Below are positions 39,255 to 42,772 of a DNA stretch of 42,772 nucleotides, piece after piece. Position 1 is the stretch's first letter; the number at the start of each line of letters is the position of its first letter. The notes beneath the pieces were generated by a model. That model ran no database searches and was not told where the DNA came from. It was given only the letters and a program-made list of their open reading frames with translations. The DNA comes from Candidatus Eremiobacterota bacterium (GTDB lineage: Bacteria; Vulcanimicrobiota; CADAWZ01; Ess09-12), in NCBI GenBank assembly GCA_031082125.1, contig JAVHLM010000004.1, positions 249,042 through 291,813 of the forward strand, given 5' to 3'. Made by a program: the position numbers and the translations under genes.

Positions 39255-40604
39255 CTACAGGAAAAACCACGTGAGGAGGCTCGAGACGACACCCAGGCCC
39301 ACCGAGGCCGCCAGGGAATTTTTCTGCTCGTGGCGCTCGTCGTCGGAAAGCAGGAAATAGGTGACGAGCGTGCCCGGTATGCCCACAAAGGGGATGACGC
39401 CGATGGATACCATGGAATAGGCCATGGCATCCCGGGGAAGGGCAAACTCCCACCATTTCCTCTCCACCCTCACCCTGAGGGGCACCTGCACCGTATCGCC
39501 CTCCCACTCAAGGAAGATATCGCCAAGGTAGCTGAAGGCCTTTTTCTGGCCACCCACGTCCACTGTTATCTCTATTACCTGGTGATTGCTGGTGAAGTGG
39601 GCCGGCAGCAGCTTCACCCAGTCCCTGTTCGAAGAGAGGGACGCCGCCAATGTCCCGCCGCCCCTGTTTTCCACCTTGAATAGTATTGTCACGGGATCGC
39701 GCACCGCATTGAGGGCCAGATCTATCCTGTCAGGCGTGACGACGGGATTGGCAGTCACCGTCGAGGGCACTGACTCGTGGGAGAGGAGGGCCGTCGCCCC
39801 TGACTGGAGAGCTTTCCTCAAATCCAGGGTGCTCTGGAACCTTTTTTCAGGATCGAGCGAGAGGGCCTTGAGGACCACCGAGTCCCACAGCGGCGGGAGC
39901 GCATGGTTTATGCTTGACGGCATCCTGAAGGAGAGGGGCGTCATCGAGGGGTCATCCTTCGTGACAAGATAATAGATGGTGGCTCCCAGGCTGTAGATAT
40001 CAGACCGCATGTCCGTCTGGCCCCTGCCGTACTGCTCAGGCGGCGCGAAGCCCGGCGTGCCGAGGATCAGGGTGTCCTTCTGCTTGCCCTGGGTGAAGAG
40101 GCGCGCTATCCCGAAATCTATGAGCTTCAGGTGCCCTCCCGCCGTGACGATGATGTTGCCCGGCTTGAGATCCCTGAATATGATGGGAGGGTTCTGGCTG
40201 TGAAGGTAATGGAGGCAGTCGCAGAGGGCAAAGACCCAGCCCTTCACCTTTTCAAGGTCCAGAAATCCGGGGCTCTTCCCGATGGCCTCGTCAAGGGTAT
40301 CGCCTTCGATAAGCTCCATCACGAGGTAGTAGCGTCCCTTCTCTTCGAAAAAGTCGGCCACCCTGGGGAGGTTGGCATGGGAGAGCCTGGTGAGAAGGCT
40401 CGCCTCGAACCTGAACTGCTCCACTGCCCTCTCCAGGTCTTCACGGTCAGTGAAATAACAGTTCATCTCCTTGAGGGCCCAGGTGGTGCCCTCGAGGCGC
40501 CGGTCTTTCACGCGGTACACCGAGGCCATGCCGCCCTGGCCCAGGGTTGAGACCACCTCGTATCTTTCCTGCAGGAGCGCTCCTGCATCAAGGGGCGACG
40601 TCAT
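39255..40604 (-). CDS. Ser/Thr kinase with BACON-like domain and two membrane helices
   Basis: Residues about 15-275 are a Hanks kinase: glycine loop GQGGMASVY, K45, catalytic loop IIFRDLKPGN (D145, K147, N150) and DFG (D163). The His of HRD is Phe143. Residues about 310-405 form a BACON-like or Ig-like beta domain (VTILFKVENRGGGTLAASLS, then DWVKLLPAHFTS). Two membrane helices close the protein (about 400-450). No helix lies between the kinase and the beta domain, so both should be cytoplasmic. The ATG is 1 bp past the upstream kinase stop, with AAGGAG inside that gene, indicating coupled translation. It should be active, since the Asp, Lys and Asn are kept. Confidence 0.92.
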   Translation of the reverse strand: MTSPLDAGALLQERYEVVSTLGQGGMASVYRVKDRRLEGTTWALKEMNCYFTDREDLERAVEQFRFEASLLTRLSHANLPRVADFFEEKGRYYLVMELIEGDTLDEAIGKSPGFLDLEKVKGWVFALCDCLHYLHSQNPPIIFRDLKPGNIIVTAGGHLKLIDFGIARLFTQGKQKDTLILGTPGFAPPEQYGRGQTDMRSDIYSLGATIYYLVTKDDPSMTPLSFRMPSSINHALPPLWDSVVLKALSLDPEKRFQSTLDLRKALQSGATALLSHESVPSTVTANPVVTPDRIDLALNAVRDPVTILFKVENRGGGTLAASLSSNRDWVKLLPAHFTSNHQVIEITVDVGGQKKAFSYLGDIFLEWEGDTVQVPLRVRVERKWWEFALPRDAMAYSMVSIGVIPFVGIPGTLVTYFLLSDDERHEQKNSLAASVGLGVVSSLLTWFFL

Positions 40605-42671
40605 TTAGGCAGGCTCCTTGTTCCGGCTTTTTGCCGCGAGGAGCAGCAGTTTGTCCTTGATCAGGGAGAGAGGCGCCAGGGCGATAAGAAAGGAGAAGAG
40701 CGCAAGCATGACGACCACCTTGAGGCAGGCAGAATAATCCTCGGGAAGCATGGTAACCATGCTCCACGAGGGATACTGGTTTGTGCACGGCAGGGAGCGC
40801 GTGAGAAAAAAGTCGGCGCATCCCTCTGAGAGAAGGCTATAAAGTGTGAAGATCAGAAAGCCGCCTTTGAGATCGCTCTGCGTCTCGGCAAGACGGGGAA
40901 GCATGCAGGTCACAAGAAAGTGAAACACGAGAAAGAGCAGGGGCAGGGCAAAATATGCAGGCAGATTCACCGCTACCTGGTACACCTTGTGCTGAGGCGG
41001 CAAATACATCGTATCAGGAGAGCGTATAGCTCCAAGAAAAGCCGGGAGAATTGCAAGCATCAGCAGCCCTACAAGGAGAAAGCCATAGCGCCTCTGGGAG
41101 GGGAGGAAAAGCCTGCCGTAAAGAAGGGCGAGTATCAGGGGGAAGGCCATTTTTCCCACCATGAAGACGGCACCCGACACCATGAAATTGGGTCCCCAGA
41201 CTGCAGGCCCGCTCAGGTAGCCGTTCAGGATGATAGGCCAGAAGACGGCCATTATGATGGCGAAGAGAAAGAAAGAGACGTGGGGTATGAGGAAAAGGGT
41301 TTTCTTCTGCCGCCCCGGGAGGTCCGTGAAGAAGTTGAGCATGGTCTGGTAAAGCAGAAAGGGAATAAACATCGTGGGAAAGATCGAGAGATCCAGGAGC
41401 TGCATGAAGGTGCTGTATCCAAGGCCCGCTGTCTGGTTGAAAAAGCTGAAGAATACGATGTTGAGCCCCAGGATCGCAAGGGGGAGAGCCAGGATGATTG
41501 ATGCCACCGCCCCGTCGGAGATGCGGTGATACCAGGGAAGGGTGAGCCGTGCCCTTACGGGAATTGAGCGCTTTTCCCGGTCAGTGGTGACGGTGACTGC
41601 CGCCTCCTCCTCTTTGGACTGGACCAGGGCGGCAAGATCAATCACAAGCGAGAGGGCCGTGTCATTACCCTCTACCTCCCCGGGCGAGACAGAAAGCCAC
41701 GGCGCCGATGAATGGACCCTGGCCTTGAGGGTCCCGCCTCCGGCGTTGTAAAGGCGCAATGCCGCTTCTTTCTTTCCGCTGCGGGGAAGATCGGAGAGCT
41801 CGATCTCCTTGAGATCGGTGGCAGGGCGGGGGAGAGCCTCTCCTGCGTCTTCCAGGGAGATCTCCCCCAGCAGAACCTTCATGACTGTCGAGGCATTGTG
41901 GAACCTGGCCTGCGGCGAGAGCTCCACGCATTTCGCGATGAGGGCCTCGAGTTTCTCTGATACGGAGGGATTGAGGGATCTCACGGGCGGGAATGAGAAG
42001 GGCGCCTCGCCCGGGTCACGGGCGGTGAGAAGGCAGTGGAGGGTGGCGCCGAAGGCGTAAATATCGGTGCGCTCGTCAGACTGGGCGCTTCCGTACTGCT
42101 CGGGAGCGGCAAAGCCCGGTGTGCCCATCATGAGAGTGTCGCGGCCCTTGCCCATCACGAATTTCCTCGCGATTCCCACGTCTATGATCCGCAATGAGCC
42201 GTTCTGGGTCATCAGCAGGTTTCCCGGCTTGATGTCGCGGACTATAAGGGAGCCGTGCTCCTGGCCATGAAGAAACACAAGCAGCTCCAGGAGCTGCAGG
42301 GCGCACTCCCTCACGAATGCCTCATCAAGAGGGCCGCCCTTCCTTCTCATGAGCTCATCGAGGGTCTCGCCCTCGAGATAGTCCCTCACGAGGTAATGAA
42401 CGGGGCCTTCGGTGAAATGGTCATAAATGCGGGGCAGGCGCTGATGGGTAATCTTCGAGAGGATCTCCACTTCATTGGAGAGCTGGGAGAGGAGCGCCTC
42501 ATGGTCCCCCGGCGGCGCCTGGGCGAAAGAGACTTCCTTCACGGCCCTATTTGCCCCGCCAAGGTTGAGATCCTCTGCCAGGTAAACCTTTGACCACCCG
42601 CCTTTGCCGAGAACTCTGGCAAGGCGGTAGCGGTTCCTCAATAGTGCGCCATCCTGTTCCGGTTCTGCCAT
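40605..42671 (-). CDS. Ser/Thr kinase with BACON-like domain and polytopic membrane region
   Basis: From ATG 42671 the protein has 688 residues. The kinase domain has GKGGWSKVY, K45, IVRDIKPGN (D146, K148, N151) and DVG (D164). Here the HRD His is Val144, and DFG is DVG. A BACON-like domain (about 310-405: LRLYNAGGGTLKARVHSSAP, then WLSVSP) is followed by seven or eight membrane helices to the C-terminus. A kinase fused to such a large membrane region is unusual; the membrane part could be a sensor or transporter-like. I chose 42671 because GGGGGAGGG lies five bases upstream; ATGs at 42743 and 42704 are in frame without an SD. It heads the minus-strand operon. Confidence 0.9.
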   Translation of the reverse strand: MAEPEQDGALLRNRYRLARVLGKGGWSKVYLAEDLNLGGANRAVKEVSFAQAPPGDHEALLSQLSNEVEILSKITHQRLPRIYDHFTEGPVHYLVRDYLEGETLDELMRRKGGPLDEAFVRECALQLLELLVFLHGQEHGSLIVRDIKPGNLLMTQNGSLRIIDVGIARKFVMGKGRDTLMMGTPGFAAPEQYGSAQSDERTDIYAFGATLHCLLTARDPGEAPFSFPPVRSLNPSVSEKLEALIAKCVELSPQARFHNASTVMKVLLGEISLEDAGEALPRPATDLKEIELSDLPRSGKKEAALRLYNAGGGTLKARVHSSAPWLSVSPGEVEGNDTALSLVIDLAALVQSKEEEAAVTVTTDREKRSIPVRARLTLPWYHRISDGAVASIILALPLAILGLNIVFFSFFNQTAGLGYSTFMQLLDLSIFPTMFIPFLLYQTMLNFFTDLPGRQKKTLFLIPHVSFFLFAIIMAVFWPIILNGYLSGPAVWGPNFMVSGAVFMVGKMAFPLILALLYGRLFLPSQRRYGFLLVGLLMLAILPAFLGAIRSPDTMYLPPQHKVYQVAVNLPAYFALPLLFLVFHFLVTCMLPRLAETQSDLKGGFLIFTLYSLLSEGCADFFLTRSLPCTNQYPSWSMVTMLPEDYSACLKVVVMLALFSFLIALAPLSLIKDKLLLLAAKSRNKEPA

Positions 42672-42772
42672 AGGACCCTCCCCCGATACATTACATTTTG
42701 CCATGCTCCATTCCTTCAGAGACCCCTGCACAATGAAATGCAATCTGTCAGCTTTGCTCCAAGCGCCTACTT
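42672..42772 (-). promoter_or_regulatory. Upstream region of the kinase operon
   Basis: The last 101 bases of the window precede the first gene of the operon. Apart from the strong SD, I find no convincing -35/-10 pair; the promoter may be here or beyond the window edge. Confidence 0.3.

Noticed and set aside
39238-39507. N-terminal extension of BioY
   Set aside because: It lies inside the kinase gene in another frame, and BioY has normal length from 39237 with a good SD.

Overview
This GC-rich window is densely coded and has the look of one chromosome from an uncultivated bacterium. It carries housekeeping genes (ftsE/ftsX, uvrC, rimO, asnS, yebC, ruvC-ruvA-ruvB) with ordinary Shine-Dalgarno signals. 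The envelope genes include a CsaB-type pyruvyl transferase, an FtsEX-coupled M23 hydrolase and several lipoproteins. Three membrane-anchored Ser/Thr kinases and one kinase remnant in 43 kb, plus TPR, HEAT and LRR proteins, recall kinase-rich lineages such as Candidatus Eremiobacterota (Xenobia) or Armatimonadota. That placement is an inference from gene style only; no rRNA or other taxonomic marker is present.

Layout. 1-2.1 kb holds the end of a Gly/Gln/Met repeat protein, a secreted Asp-box propeller and a small lipoprotein. 2.2-10.2 kb is a co-directional envelope cluster: csaB, a degenerate transketolase-like protein, ftsE, ftsX, an EnvC-like M23 peptidase and two tandem S41/PDZ proteases. 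uvrC follows, and lacks its usual C-terminal HhH domain. 11.8-16.3 kb has a convergent orphan protein built of 22-residue repeats, a transmembrane Ser/Thr kinase, a pseudopilin and a NirJ/AhbD-like radical SAM protein. 16.3-25.3 kb is a long plus-strand run: M50 protease, lipoprotein, rimO, TPR protein, asnS, a histidine-kinase-like protein, yebC and ruvCAB.

25.3-38 kb is accessory in character: an NrtR-like Nudix protein, a SUMF1-type protein, a decayed kinase gene, a clostripain-family protease, a PilB/GspE N-terminus fused to a HEAT-like domain, an LRR/HEAT protein, two small orphans and a DUF222-like HNH protein with a duplicated body. It has longer intergenic gaps and more gene debris than the rest. 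38.1-42.7 kb is a minus-strand operon-like run of two kinases (BACON-like domain plus membrane segments), bioY and an ATC-hydrolase-like gene.

Most interesting points: the transketolase-fold pseudoenzyme next to ftsEX; the nine-unit 22-residue repeat protein; the PilB/HEAT chimera; the kinase remnant split by an exact 11-bp tandem duplication; and the paired kinases whose HRD histidine is replaced by Phe or Val. No CRISPR array, tRNA, rRNA or intact insertion sequence was seen.
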